Program-made: the position numbers and the translations under genes
Shown: positions 24,263 to 37,334 of the stretch, piece by piece
Position numbering within the stretch: the first letter of the stretch is position 1
Layout: each line of letters begins with the position of its first letter
Assembly (NCBI GenBank): GCA_002900995.3
Contig: CM035314.1
Coordinates: 1,023,252 to 1,087,251, forward strand
Reading direction: 5' to 3'
Length of the DNA stretch: 64,000 nucleotides
Origin: Ganoderma boninense
Lineage: Eukaryota; Basidiomycota; Agaricomycetes; Polyporales; Polyporaceae
Notes under the pieces: generated by a model
What the model saw: only the letters and a program-made list of their open reading frames with translations
Told to the model about the DNA's origin: nothing
Database searches by the model: none

Positions 24263-25440
24263 GCAATAATATCGGAGACCCAGGTTGTTGCCGTGTCACT
24301 GAGATACGAACTCGATGAAAAAGGATCGTCATCGACCCTCGAGGAAGACTCGCATCGACGTGTGCGATATGGAAAGTCACACCCAAACGCCGCACAGGAT
24401 CGACACATTCATTGTCCTCCGCCGCGCTGCCTTGCACAACGCCAGCCCACGCGGTCGTGGGACGGCGTGACGGGATGAGGCATCCGCAATTACGCGGGAG
24501 GCGTGGTGGAGGGCTTCCGTCGATGCAAGGACGACATCCACGAGGCGTTGCGCGCGCGTGCCGGAGCTTGGAAGCCTATCGCGCGGGACAGATCGATGGC
24601 CGAGCGCGAGCACGATTGGGTGTAGATCGCCGGAGCACGCGCGCTGACAAGGCGCGAAGGCACCGTGGGCGCGCGCGAGAGCGAAGCGAAGGCCTGCCGT
24701 TCTGCGGAGTCCGATGACGAACGTGGGAGCGGCGATTGGGTGGGCGGGCGTGTGCCCGAGAGCCCGAATGGAGAAAGGAGAAAGGGGAGGATGGATGCAG
24801 TCCGGAGTGGTCGGGCGCTGTGCGTGGTCGACGACAACGCCCGGGCGACGTGACGGGTCCTCGTGGTTGCGGCCTGCTTGCTGGGCTCGTCGCCCATCGC
24901 GATGTCGGGTCGGCTCTCGAGGACAGGCGCCTTGGTATGTGTAGGGTGGTGCAGGGTGGCACGGTGGGCGAAGCACGCCTGTGGTCAGCCACCGCGGCAC
25001 GCGATTGCCAGGTGGCAGAGATGCGCCTGTGCGCGCAACGTGTCCTCGCTTGGCTGCGGAAGCGGCCTGTGAAGCCGTAAGTCGTGACGGTGACACCATG
25101 CCCATGCCCATGACGAGAGCGGGGGCAACGAGGTGTGAGTGAGCGAGCTCCAAGGGCAACGCGTCGAATGATGCGAGAGCGGAGTCTTTGTAGCCACATG
25201 TGTTGCGAGGATCCGGAGGAATTTGTATGGGATGAGCCACAGGGCGCGCAGCAGCGGAGACTGGTATGAGCTTCCGTGGGTGGACGCGAGGCCGGCGGAG
25301 AATGAGAAGCGGAAGGGAAGGTGTGCGCGTTGACATTCGGAGCGGGATGGTGAGGCGCGGATAGGTCGGTTCGCGCCGGGCGAGAAAGGCAACGCCATGA
25401 CTTGCGACTCTCGTTTCGGGAGTTGATGAGAAGGCGGAGA
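24263..25440. other. Region without a supported gene
   Basis: Two long open frames overlap on the minus strand between about 24377 and 25547, but in different phases, and both are dominated by Arg/Pro/Ser/His. Competing long frames in the same place are what GC-rich non-coding DNA gives. If the membrane-protein traces just to the right are real, part of this stretch could be its 3' end. Confidence 0.4.
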
Positions 25441-25449
25441 AGGGAAGAC

Positions 25450-26760
25450 ATCACCACGAGTACCAATGGAAGCTGCGTCGCACTGGTTTGCGCAAGTGTC
25501 TGAGAGCTTGATATGAATAGAACATGAACATGGGTATGATGGTCCAAATGTTACCCCAAAGAACGAATCCGGTCGTGGGGGGCGCACCTTGTAGTTGATT
25601 GTGAAGCGACATGAACCAGCACCGCAGGAGGCGTGACATATCCAGCGAGAGCGAGCCAAGTGAACCTAAACAGAATAGAGTTCAAGGAAAACTGTCAGCA
25701 TTGAGCAAGTAAATGCAGATAGAGGGTACATCAGCTTTCCGGCATCTACCGCTCGTACGGGTATACCTCACGTCGATGGACATTGTCACTTCCGGTCAAT
25801 CGCGTCATGAATTGATTGGATAGCGCCGCATGAATACAGGAGAAAGATATGATGCAAATCAGATGTTGAAGTTGCAGGGGTCGGAGTGGCAAAGAATGAG
25901 ATTTGGGGCGAGGTGGACGTGGTCCACGGCCCGCTTCTGGAACCTGAGCTCGCTGGGATGCGCTTGCGTATGGCATACCTGTTACATAGAGGTGTGTTTC
26001 AATCAGAGAAGCAGCTGGTGCGCTGGGACGTACGACGATTGTGATGTGCTTGTTGTGCAGTTCGCTGATCCGACGAGGAATCGGCAGAGCTCCCCCCCCT
26101 CGGTTCAAAAGAGTCGATGTGCAGATACTTATGAGATCGCATGCAAGTTACTGACGTATGAAGATGATGTTGACGAGAAGGGTTTGTTCGCAGAGGTCTG
26201 CACAGCCTTGCAATTGGTAGAGATGAGCTGGAATTCGCCAGTCGCGGCAGGATCCTCTCCAAGGATCAATCGTCCGACATCAATCTAGCAGTATGAGCAC
26301 GCATTGCCAGCTTAACCAGAATTCAAATATGATGGCATATATATTGGGCTCTATCTTCGGAAGGGTCAGCTCGTGTTCCCACCAAGCCCAAATCTACATA
26401 GAAGTAATATTAGGGACGTACCGGAATGGGCGGAAAAGGCACCTTGATTAAAGTAGACGCCAGGGGTCGAGGATTGCGTAGAAGACGACGAAGCGTTGAA
26501 ATGACCTCTCTGGCTCAGCAGTATGCTTCATAGCGCTCGCGGGCGACATTGAGCGTATATAGGAGGGAGATGGTGGTGGCAGGAAAACAAGAGCAGAAAA
26601 TTTCCTGGTGTCCGCGCGAGCTTCTGCAGGAGGACCCCCTCGGCAACATCCGGCTGCCATATCGGGACGCCAGTGTGTGGTTCGTTTGGCGCCTCCGGGT
26701 TCACCTCGAACCACGACCCACTTCTCCCCCAGTGCCCGGCCGAGCTCGTCATCTTCTCCT
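25450..26760 (-). other. Possible multi-exon membrane-protein gene (weak)
   Basis: Reading leftwards, an ATG at about 26752 opens a 72-codon frame (start MTSSAGHWGRSGSWFEV). Further on, separate short frames contain hydrophobic or Trp-rich segments: IWAWWEHELTLPKIEPNIYA near 26390-26330, FTWLALAGYVTPPAVLVHVA near 25665-25600, and FVLWGNIWTIIPMFMFYSYQ near 25570-25505. GT/AG-type sites flank several of them (for example a GTGCGC donor after the second). This resembles the small exons of a multi-pass membrane protein, but I could not build one continuous spliced frame and recognise no family. It could equally be a decayed gene. Confidence 0.3.
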
Positions 26761-26773
26761 CATCATGAGCCAA

Positions 26774-27660
26774 TTTAGTAACAGTAATAAGCAGATGCCG
26801 TGTGCAAACGGCCAGCGAACGTCGCGAGAATGCCCGGTGCGTGGCATCCCATCGGAGGAATCATCACCCACAAACGGGCAACCATCCCATGGAGCTGCCA
26901 AAGCCTTGTATGTGCTTGCAGCCGTATTGACTCAAAAGTAGGGCTCAGTTAAGCAGATGTACCCTCCTATTTCAGGAGACGCCATGGCTTGCAAACCACG
27001 CAGCTCGACTCGGAGCTTACCCCTTCAAAGCCTCCCACGAAGCTTTCACGTACTACTGTATTCCAGCGGTGCGCTACGACAGACAGCACACGTCCTTACA
27101 GACAACTCACAGACACAATACGGGTCCTTTATAACCGTACCCGTGCTGCTCCGAAGAAGCACGCCGGCTTCTCACAGGGCCCAATGCTCGTGGACGTCGA
27201 CTGGCCCGAAGGCGACGCAACAACCTAGGCGAGCTTGTCTTACTGACGACAAGTCTATCTCTCTGATATGATTAAACTATGATTTTCTTTCCATGCTTAA
27301 AAGCGTTTTTGAAATTGCGAAAACACGCAGAAGCGACGTAGCTGCTCTCGACTTTCATTTCCCTACTGTTTTAGGCGGGTGAGTACGGCGAGCGTAATTG
27401 CTCTCAGACTCGTGTCGGCGTTCAAACGTTTAACTGGCCGGCGTGTGGAGGCATGGCTTCATACCGGTCAACAGACTGGTTCATCGGTCGACTACGGAAG
27501 GGTTACGCTCGTGCTCAGCGTCACCAGATACTTCGTGATGCCGTGCGGTTGGATGCTGTCAATCGATAGTGCGGTGAGGGGTGTCCCAGCTTTCCGAGTT
27601 GCTCCTTTGGTCCATACCTGGACGATGGCGCAATGATTCAGTCGTTGTCGCCCGTGTCTT
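26774..27660. other. Upstream region of sulfhydrylase copy 1
   Basis: No frame with a recognisable domain. AT-richer than the left part of the window, particularly at 27230-27370. Confidence 0.45.
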
Positions 27661-27667
27661 CCGCAAG

Positions 27668-27674
27668 TATATAA
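27668..27674 (+). promoter_or_regulatory. TATA box of sulfhydrylase copy 1
   Basis: TATATAA lies 55 nt before the ATG at 27723. Confidence 0.5.
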
Positions 27675-27722
27675 GTAAGTGCCTCAACAGTGGACTGTCC
27701 AACACCAATTCTTCTACTCCCG

Positions 27723-29857
<2,135 letters not shown>

Positions 29858-30355
29858 ACAAGACGAAAGGGCGGGAATATTAACTCTCCCCCTCCCCCTC
29901 CTCCGAGGAACGCGATAACCTACCGTTACTGGCTGGGTTCGCTGTCGGGCGCGTTTGGATAGATAAATGATGTAAATGCAATAGTATTCCATTTGACCAC
30001 ACAAGCCCAAATGAGTGACGACAACAAGGAGAGACAAATATGATACAAATAACGGCGAGAGGACACAGACATGACGAGACAGAAGACATAAGCCCATGGA
30101 TGAGAGCATACACAATGCCGCGAGCGCGTCGAGGCCGTATGCGAGGGCAACGACTCGGGCAACAAAGCATGCCCTGGATTTGGAGGCGGTCAACCAGACG
30201 TGCAGCTGCGACTTGGAAAAGTGGTGTACGACGGGGCAGAGGAGTGCTGTCGCGGAGGGGAGAGCAAAGGAGAGACGTGAAAAATAGATAGGAATATATA
30301 ACCTCGGGGTGATCTTCACCGGGAGTTCGGCTTGAGGCCTGAGGTCCGGACTCGC
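29858..30355. other. Intergenic between convergent genes
   Basis: About 500 nt between two convergent 3' ends. It holds only 3' sequences as far as I can see. Confidence 0.5.
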
Positions 30356-31183
30356 TCAGTGGCCATTCACCGCCGTGCGGCGCCTCGGTGGGGGTGCGGG
30401 GGACGTCGCTGGTAGTGGCCCGTCGTAGATGAAGGGATCGGCCGGGATGAAGACATGGGGGCCGTTCAACATCTGCTCGACGAAGGCGAAGTCGTCGTCT
30501 GGGGCGGCCCTCGTCTTCTGGACCAGCTTGACGGGGAAGAGGCTTAGGTCCGGTTCAGACGTCATAGCGGGCTTGTCGATGCTTGGTTGCAAGGTGAGCT
30601 GCGAGCTGCAGCTAAACGAGCTGTGGTTAGTCGCCTACTATGGGGCCGGAAGAGAGGCCACTCACCCCTCGTCGTGCTCGTAGACTAAGACGTCCTTCTT
30701 GTAGGAGGACGTGCGCGAGATGGTGGTGGGAGGCGTGAGGGTGCCGTCGCTCTGGACCGCTGTCCAATCGGAGTCTGACCCCTCGGACGAGCAGGAGGGA
30801 ACTCGGTAGAGACCCGCTCGGGGCATCTCCTTCGCCGCCAAACCGTCCTCAACCACCACGCTCACATCAACGCCTCGTCGTTCTGGGAGAGTCTTCGAGG
30901 CCGACGCACAACACGTAAGGACAACGACCGCACGTCGCAGGAGCAAACCACTCACCGGAAGGAAGCCATTCCGATAGTTCGTCGCCCACTCCCCCAGTTC
31001 TTGTATCGAGTGGCGTCGCTCGCGGTGGCGCGCATGGTTCTTGCGCACGCCTGCGAAGCTGCGCCCGAGCTTCGTCCAGCTCATCCTGCGCGGAGCCTGC
31101 TCCTGGGCGGATGCTCCGACCACGGCCTTGCTTGCGACAAACGCCTTGAAGGGCGCAGGGAACTGTATGTCGAAGAAAGGCAT
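30356..31183 (-). CDS. Hypothetical protein, fungal
   Basis: Three exons. The first starts at ATG 31183 (MPFFDIQFPAPFKAFVASKA) and is rich in basic residues in its first 60 codons. An in-frame intron of about 70 nt follows FLP (GTGAGTGG to TCCCAG, about 30888-30955), and a second lies at about 30609-30664. The last exon reads QPSIDKPAMTSEPDLSLFPV and later FVEQMLNGPHVFIPADPFIY, ending in a Pro/Arg tail and TGA at 30356-30358. The protein is about 225 residues, without signal peptide or membrane segment. The Ser-rich middle (SCSSEGSDSDWTAV) looks disordered. I recognise no domain. Splice sites on both introns and a TATA box upstream support a real gene. Confidence 0.6.
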
Positions 31184-31298
31184 TGTCGGAAGGATAACGG
31201 AGATGAGGATTCAGTGAGAGGAGACCGGGAGTAGCACAAGCCGGAAAACGATGTCAAGAGTAGAGGCCTGTGCAGTTAGGGGGCGGGGAATGGGGCGT

Positions 31299-31306
31299 CT
31301 TTTATA
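31299..31306 (-). promoter_or_regulatory. TATA box of the hypothetical protein gene
   Basis: TATAAAAG on the minus strand, 116 nt upstream of the ATG at 31183. Confidence 0.45.
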
Positions 31307-31904
31307 GGTGACCTGCCGTAGTCCAAGCGTTCGAGCTTTGTCGGCATTCAAACAATCTCGATGCTGCCGCGAACCTATACGGGGACTGTGGGTGATGCAA
31401 ATGAGGAAGGTCAGTTCGAAGCGCGCTAAGGACAATAGAACAGAGGCATGTGGCCACGACGCACCCAACGGCACGTCCAAAGCACTTCGGAGCTGCAGAA
31501 TAGTCTTGTAAAGCGCGGTGACACAGATGCATTGACCTGCATGAGTACCTTGTTTGTTGGCCACGAGGCGTGCGTGTTTTCCACGGGTTCGAATCGGGAC
31601 GAGATTGCATACTGGTAGTGACCGTACAAAGCGTTTGGTTTTGCTCGTTTCAAACTCGTGATTTGTTGTCCTCTGGCCACGTAGCTACTCAGGCCACTAA
31701 CCGACAGAACCTGACTCGTTCAAAATACCGAGGAGAAATGAAAGTCCCAATGCTCCAGTTATACATTTGATTACTGATAATCTACCTGGCACAAAGATGA
31801 GCGCATGCCGGCCGTGGCAGTAGGGGCACGCACAAGTCCAAAGATCCGCATGTGAACTGCAATCATATCAGATATCATGCTGCGGTAGCGCACACCGTGC
31901 ATGC

Positions 31905-32972
31905 TCATCGGACGAAAAGCCGCTTGGACCTCAACGGGCGGGCGGCGCCTACACGACCTGTCTCCTCTTGATACATGCGGTACGCTTCACGGAGATGGTC
32001 GGGGGACAAGGGTCCTGTCTCGCCTCGACGTGCCTGGACTTGCCGCGCTATACAACATTTGGTTGACATAAACATTTGTGAGTGGTGCATTCAAAAGCTA
32101 CGGACCTTTCTCAACGATTTCGCCAACGAAAACTTTCGAAAAACCGGCGACGACCTGCGCGACTGACTGCGAAACCTGCTGCCCCGTCGCTTGCTGGATG
32201 ACCTGTATGCGTGATAGATGGTTAGCGGATAAGAAACGCCGTTTTATGATTGAACGCACCTTCCGTACAGCTTGCTTGGGGAGCGCATGTCGACGGTACG
32301 ACTCAAAGCGGTCATACTGTTGGGGGCTGAAGTTGTCCATGAGGACTCTGCAGCAGGACCTGGCAGTCAGTATATACGCTTTACATGAGAAGGAGAGAAC
32401 ACGCACTTGAGATTATCCTTCGACTGACTCTGCCACGACAACTGGGCCGAATAGTCATCGTCCGCCATCGCGGGTAGCACCTCGTCCTCTCCATCACCAT
32501 CCTCCTCCCCAGCTGGTGCACCAGTGGTGGTGGCCCCCGCTGCCGCTCCCGACGGCCCTGGTGTACCACTCTCTCCTCCCGCGCCAGGCGTTGCTGCGGA
32601 CGGTTGCGCGCCTGGGAGGCTGAGCCCCTGGGCAAGCAAAGCAGCTTGAGCGTCCTGCGTGACCGCCGGAGTTGAGCTCGCGCCAACAGAGGTCGTCCCA
32701 GGCGCAGGCTGTGACGATGAAGCACCAGAAAGGTGAGAATCTGTCCATTGCAAAGAGGATTGTGTGGGGGGTTGGGACGCGGAAGGTGTGCGAGGAGTTT
32801 CTGGACCTGCATTCCCATTCCCATTGGCGTTGGCGTTCTTGGGTTTGCGACCACGTTTCGCGCCAGTTCCTCTGGTGGGTAGGGCACCGCGCGCTGCTGC
32901 GGATGTTGAAGGCGTGCTGGATGGCATGAACGACCGCTCGGGCACGGGGTAGTTCGCAAAGGGAGAACTCAT
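31905..32972 (-). CDS. TAF11: TFIID subunit TAF11 (histone-fold)
   Basis: Subunit of the general transcription factor TFIID, which pairs with TAF13 through a histone fold. The first exon (start MSSPFANYPVPERSF; an alternative ATG lies three codons upstream at 32981) encodes about 195 residues of Pro/Ser/Ala/Gly-rich sequence with an acidic patch (EEDGDGEDEVLP). The conserved domain then runs over three exons: LMDNFSPQQYDRFESYRRHALPK, QAVRK / VIQQATGQQVSQSVAQVVAG, FSKVFVGEIVEKA, and VQARRGETGPLSPDHLREAYR, with a tail ending RSKRLFVR and TGA at 31905-31907. The YRRxALPK...VSQxV...SKVFVGEIVE...LxPxHLREAYR pattern is diagnostic. All introns are 50-75 nt with GTGCGT-type donors. Divergent from the zinc-finger gene at 33304. 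The reading frame is intact. Confidence 0.92.
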
Positions 32973-33303
32973 TCTATGCAAGATGCGAGACGTTGAGTGC
33001 TGCGTGTATGCGCGACAGTCAGGCGAAAGAAGACCACTTGATTCTATAAGAGTTTGCTTTTACAAGACAGGGTTTCCTGGACGTGAGATGGGCTGGAAAG
33101 GAGGGATGGCGGGATGGTCGTGGTCGCTGCCAAAGAAGCAATATTGAAAAGCGCCCGGCGCTGTGCGCTGTTGAGGCGGCGACATGGGCACGACAAGCTG
33201 AGGCTTGGCTGAAGCTCCAACTGGTCCTCGACGCACTCTACTTTGCTCCACTCTTCCTCCTCATTGCCCTGCCCAAGTACTCTCTGCAGAAGGATCACTC
33301 GCA
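32973..33303. promoter_or_regulatory. Shared bidirectional promoter region
   Basis: 331 nt separate the start codons of TAF11 (minus) and the zinc-finger gene (plus). Both promoters must lie here unless one gene starts inside the other. Confidence 0.6.
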
Positions 33304-34989
33304 ATGGCGCGCAGTGTATACAGCCCATCGCCTTCCCCCAGTCTCCGATCCAACACCCCTTTGTCCGACTCATCCTCTGACGAGGATCTAATCCCGTACC
33401 CGGAGGCTGGTGGGGATTATGGTCCGTCGGCATCAAGGCCAGGGTCTCCTCAGACGGCAGAGGCCAGCATGCTTGGCGAGGAACGGGAGGCGGACACCAT
33501 GACTTGCCAGTGGGAGGATTGTGGGAAGGTGTTCAATCACCTACCGACGCTCATAGAGCATATTCACAATGGTGAGCTGCATTTCAGTCCCGTTCACGTT
33601 CAACGGCGGTGTTCTGGATACTTGATGCTCGCCGGCTGTACCAGCGGAGGCGGAACTTCGCACGCACGGGTGGCATGCGCACTGGGCTACCCGGGTCTTG
33701 CGACTTTCTACTCCGAACTCTTGTTCTCCATGGCATGAATGGCTGTTGTAGGTGGAAGGATCCCGGTCTCGAGTTACAATGGAGGTCTGGTGGAAGTGGC
33801 ATTTGCCCGGGAATCAAAGCCGCGTATATTCTGTATTCCGGACAGGTTCTACTCCCGCTATTCCAGTCCAGGTCTGCGACGATTATAGTTGCACGTTCCT
33901 TTTCGTAGCAGCTATCTAGACTATATGCACCAAGAATTCGTTTCGTGGTGACGAGCTTCGAAAGACCATCCGACGACCTTGTTACCCAAGCCTTCGAGTG
34001 AGACTGTATTCCGGTCAAAATGATTCTGATCCTCAGGGCACATCCTCTATCCAACTCTTTCGTTGGAGACGGACACCCGTTGTATTAAAATCGGTCATCA
34101 CTCGTACGCAGGATGCAGAACTGCCGTGTACGGTTACTGTGCGCATATAGCAGGGCAGTCACTTATCATACGTGTATCGAAGTGAACTTCTGTGTCAGAC
34201 TTGGATTGTTGGTTCTGTTTTGACTGCGTGCTGATAATTCTCATAGACCACATCGGGGTGCACAAGTCGAACTACACTTGTGAATGGTCTGGTTGCGTCC
34301 GCCGGGGTATCGCTCAGACCTCTCGGTTCGCCCTGATCTCCCACATCCGATCGCATACCGGAGAGAAGCCCTTCACTTGCCCACGTCCAGGTAGGTAGAC
34401 GGTCATTGTTGTTTCGTCCCACGGTTCTGAGGTCTGTTTGAATGTAGAATGTGACAAGTCCTTCACTCGCTCGGATGCACTTGCAAAGCATATGCGCATA
34501 CAGCACAACATCTCCCCGCCGCTACCTGGCCGAGGTGGTAATCGAAAACGAAAGCGCGAAGAGCCTGAACCCCCTCAAACACATGCGCCTGACCCGTACG
34601 GCTACTCGACCTTCAAGGTTGAGGCGCAGCCTGAGGACGATGACGGGTTTCGAATGTCGCCTGTGGACGGTGGCGGTCATGCCTCACGACTGCCTCCAAC
34701 GCAAACTCCCGTCCGACAACTGACTCCAGAGCCGGGCATGTTTGAATACGACCCGGAGGACGAGCTGCCTCCGCACCTCCTCCGACAACAGAACCCCGCG
34801 ACAGGCTTGATCATGGGGCGCTCGCAACCGCAGGTGCGGTACATGCTGATGAAGGCGAAGCACAAGTGGGTTCTGGAGCAGCACGAAGCCCTTGTGGAAG
34901 AGCTCCGTGTGTTGAGGCACGAGGAAAAGTGCTGGAAGGAGCGGAAGGATGCTCTGCTCGACGAATTGTTGAAGAAACAGTTCGGGTAG
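33304..34989 (+). CDS. C2H2 zinc-finger protein with C-terminal coiled coil
   Basis: Nuclear DNA-binding protein, three exons in this reading. After an acidic Ser-rich N-terminus (SDSSSDEDLIPYPEA) come three fingers: CQWEDCGKVFNHLPTLIEHI (33520-33570) completed across a large intron by HIGVH, CEWSGCVRRGIAQTSRFALISHIRSH near 34280-34355, and CPRPECDKSFTRSDALAKHMRIQH near 34378-34505 across a 54-nt intron. A TGEKPF linker joins the last two. A basic stretch (GRGGNRKRKREEPEP) may be a nuclear signal. The C-terminus (YMLMKAKHKWVLEQHEALVE onwards) is predicted coiled coil and ends at TAG 34987-34989. The finger arrangement resembles the fungal INO80-complex subunit Iec1 and other YY1/GLI-like proteins, but that assignment is tentative. 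The first intron (33572-34246, 675 nt) is about ten times the usual length here. Confidence 0.78.
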
Positions 34990-35485
34990 GGACACATCTT
35001 GACTCCTTCGGTCAGACAGTCGCTTACCCTCCCTGCTCACAGCCCCCAGGCAGAGCAGCTCACGAACCCGCTCGTCATGGCTCCCCAGAACACCTACGTC
35101 TACACAGCGGAGCGCGAAGAGGAACCCTTCGCGTGATCGACTGTCTATAGGCCCTCGTCGTCATGGCTGCGACTTCTTGTTACCTGTATGTCTGACTTAT
35201 ATCTAATCGCATCGCCTTATTACTGGCCATACTGCATTCAGAACAAGGCCAATTTCGGCATGCTATTGTTCTGGGTCGCGGGCGCTCAACTCGCGCTTTT
35301 GTTGTGTCCTTCCTGATTTGGAGTAAGTGGATGGGCCGGTCGCTTAGCGCTTAAACCGCGGCTTTCCAACGACGGTGGCCCAACTCAACTTCAACCGCAA
35401 CTATCACCACCCCTCCATCTCTCCCTCCCCCCCCAGTGTCGAACATCTTCTACCTCTACCCCACAACATCTGCTTGGCCGCCATA

Positions 35486-37334
35486 ATGCCTCCACGCAAG
35501 CTTCCTTCTTCAGCTCAACCTCTAACCACGTCGGACCTCGATGTACCCATCGCCACATCTGACCCCCCTCCTGAACAAACGCAATCCTCGCCCCGCCGCT
35601 CTCCTGGCTTAGGCGGAGAGACCGCTCAGTCACCGAGAAGACGTCGTCGTGCCGCAACGACTACCCCGGCATCCCGTTTGGACAACAGCGCCCTCGTCGA
35701 CACCTTCCGCGATGCGCTCTCGGACGGCGACCTCCCTCCTCCCAAATATTCAAAATTTGAGTACGAGTTTCACGAACCAGGTGAGCCCTCTCTGCCCCCG
35801 CGAGTCATCATCGACCTCCCTGACCATCGCCATCTGTGTCGTCCACGACGTTCCCAGAGGAGCTCCCCCAACCACCTGTACCCGAATCAGAGCCCCTCCC
35901 CCGCGCCTCCCTCAGCCCCCCTCCAGAGCTCGCCGATAAGGTCCCGCCATGGTTCCGGGACTGTTATGGGTTCCGCTTCGCCTACCCGCCCGATCATCCC
36001 AAGGACCCGCAGTGGTTGGAAGGGATGTACGGCCGCGTCATGGCCGGCCACGAGGGCACGAAGGTCCTGCTCAAGGAACTGCGCGAAGAGCTCGGGAAGG
36101 TCCTCGCCGAGGTGACGCTGGCCGACATCGAGGCCGACGAGAACCTCGCGCTGTACCAGGACATGCTGCAGGACATTCACACCGTCGCGGGCACGAAATT
36201 CGCGCGCGCGCTCACTGACACGATCGGGTGCTGGCACCTCGAAGAGACAGATGAAGGCATCCAGGTGCAGTACGACCCGGAGAAGGGGGAGCGCCTCCGC
36301 GAGGAGAAGCGGGCCGCGCTCAGGCGGACTGCCGCCGCCAACGCTGCAGCGGCTGCTGCGAATGAGTAAGTGCCCGCCGTTTCGTGGTTGAAGGCAAGGC
36401 AGCCCACTAACGAGCACCACCTTGCCTCTAGTCTCGACGGCGTCGACCTAAGTGGCTCCCCGCGCGACGGAAAGACGACCAGCCCTGCACCCGAGTCCCC
36501 CTCACACGCGCCCTCGATTCGCGCACAGAAACGTCGCCAGGAGCGGCCCATGGCTCCCCCTCCTCCTAAACGCTCTCGCGTGTTCCCACCCGTCCGGAAA
36601 ACTGCTGCCATAGAGTTGCAGGATGACTCTACCCTTCCCCCCTCCTCCCCCGTCCCGACGCTGCCGTCCTCGAGCTCTGGCAACAGTGAACCCGCGGTCC
36701 CGCCTGTCCCCGCCGCAGCCCCCGCCACGGCGGCCACGCCCCTCGCGCCGCAGAACGCCGAGCCCTCCAGCTCCAAGAACGCCTCTGACCCCGACCCGGC
36801 TCGACCTGGGTCTCCGCACGACGGCTCGAGCGGAATCGGCGTGTCTGTCGACTCTACTCATACGCCCGAGCCTGCTCCCGCTCCCGCTCCCGAGCCTGCA
36901 CCTAAGTTTATGGACCCGTACGACGCGTGGAGGTCGGAGAAGGAGAAGTCCGTCCCGTGGAACCCGCCGTCGAGAATCCTGCGTCGCCCGAGCGAGGACG
37001 ACATCCAGATAGTGTGGTCTCCCGAGCGCGTCAAGGCGGAGGGAAGCAAGAAGCGGGCTCGAGACGACGACACGACGACGACGACGACGAGGGGGACAGC
37101 GGGAGCGTTGCTCTGAGGAGGAGAGTTGCGGGCGCGGTCAGCCCGTTTCGCGGCGTCGACGAGAGTGCCGTGGTCGAGGAGAGCGTGAGCGCTGCGGTCG
37201 GCGCGGCGCACCGGGCGGCCGCGAAGGCGAAGGCGAAGGCGCAAGAGCCCACGAAGGAGGAGCTGGCGGAGAAGCAGACCATGGCCTATATCCGTAAGAG
37301 GATGAAGGAGCCCCACTGCTTCCTTGATTGCTAG
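35486..37334 (+). CDS. Unknown protein with a conserved-looking helical domain
   Basis: Starts MPPRKLPSSAQPL at ATG 35486. Intron 1 is 35781-35857 (it is also open in frame, so retention is possible); intron 2 follows NE at about 36369 and ends near 36431. A compact segment about 150 residues long, starting PPWFRDCYGFRFAYPPDHPK (about 35945) and running to TIGCWHLEETDEGIQVQYDP, looks folded and helical; everything around it is Pro/Ser/Ala-rich and probably disordered. I do not recognise the domain. In the continuous frame the protein ends at TGA 37114-37116 right after a (GAC)n run read as Thr repeats. One base earlier the same DNA reads as poly-Asp and continues to TAG 37332-37334 with a Lys/Ala-rich helix (AAAKAKAKAQEPTKEELAEK). 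The longer form is more protein-like, so I extend the gene to 37334 and assume an indel at the repeat. Confidence 0.65.

Noticed and set aside
24377..25547. Two frames of about 320 codons on the minus strand
   Set aside because: They overlap each other in different phases, have repeat-like Pro/Arg/His composition and no domain; at most one could be real and neither has support.
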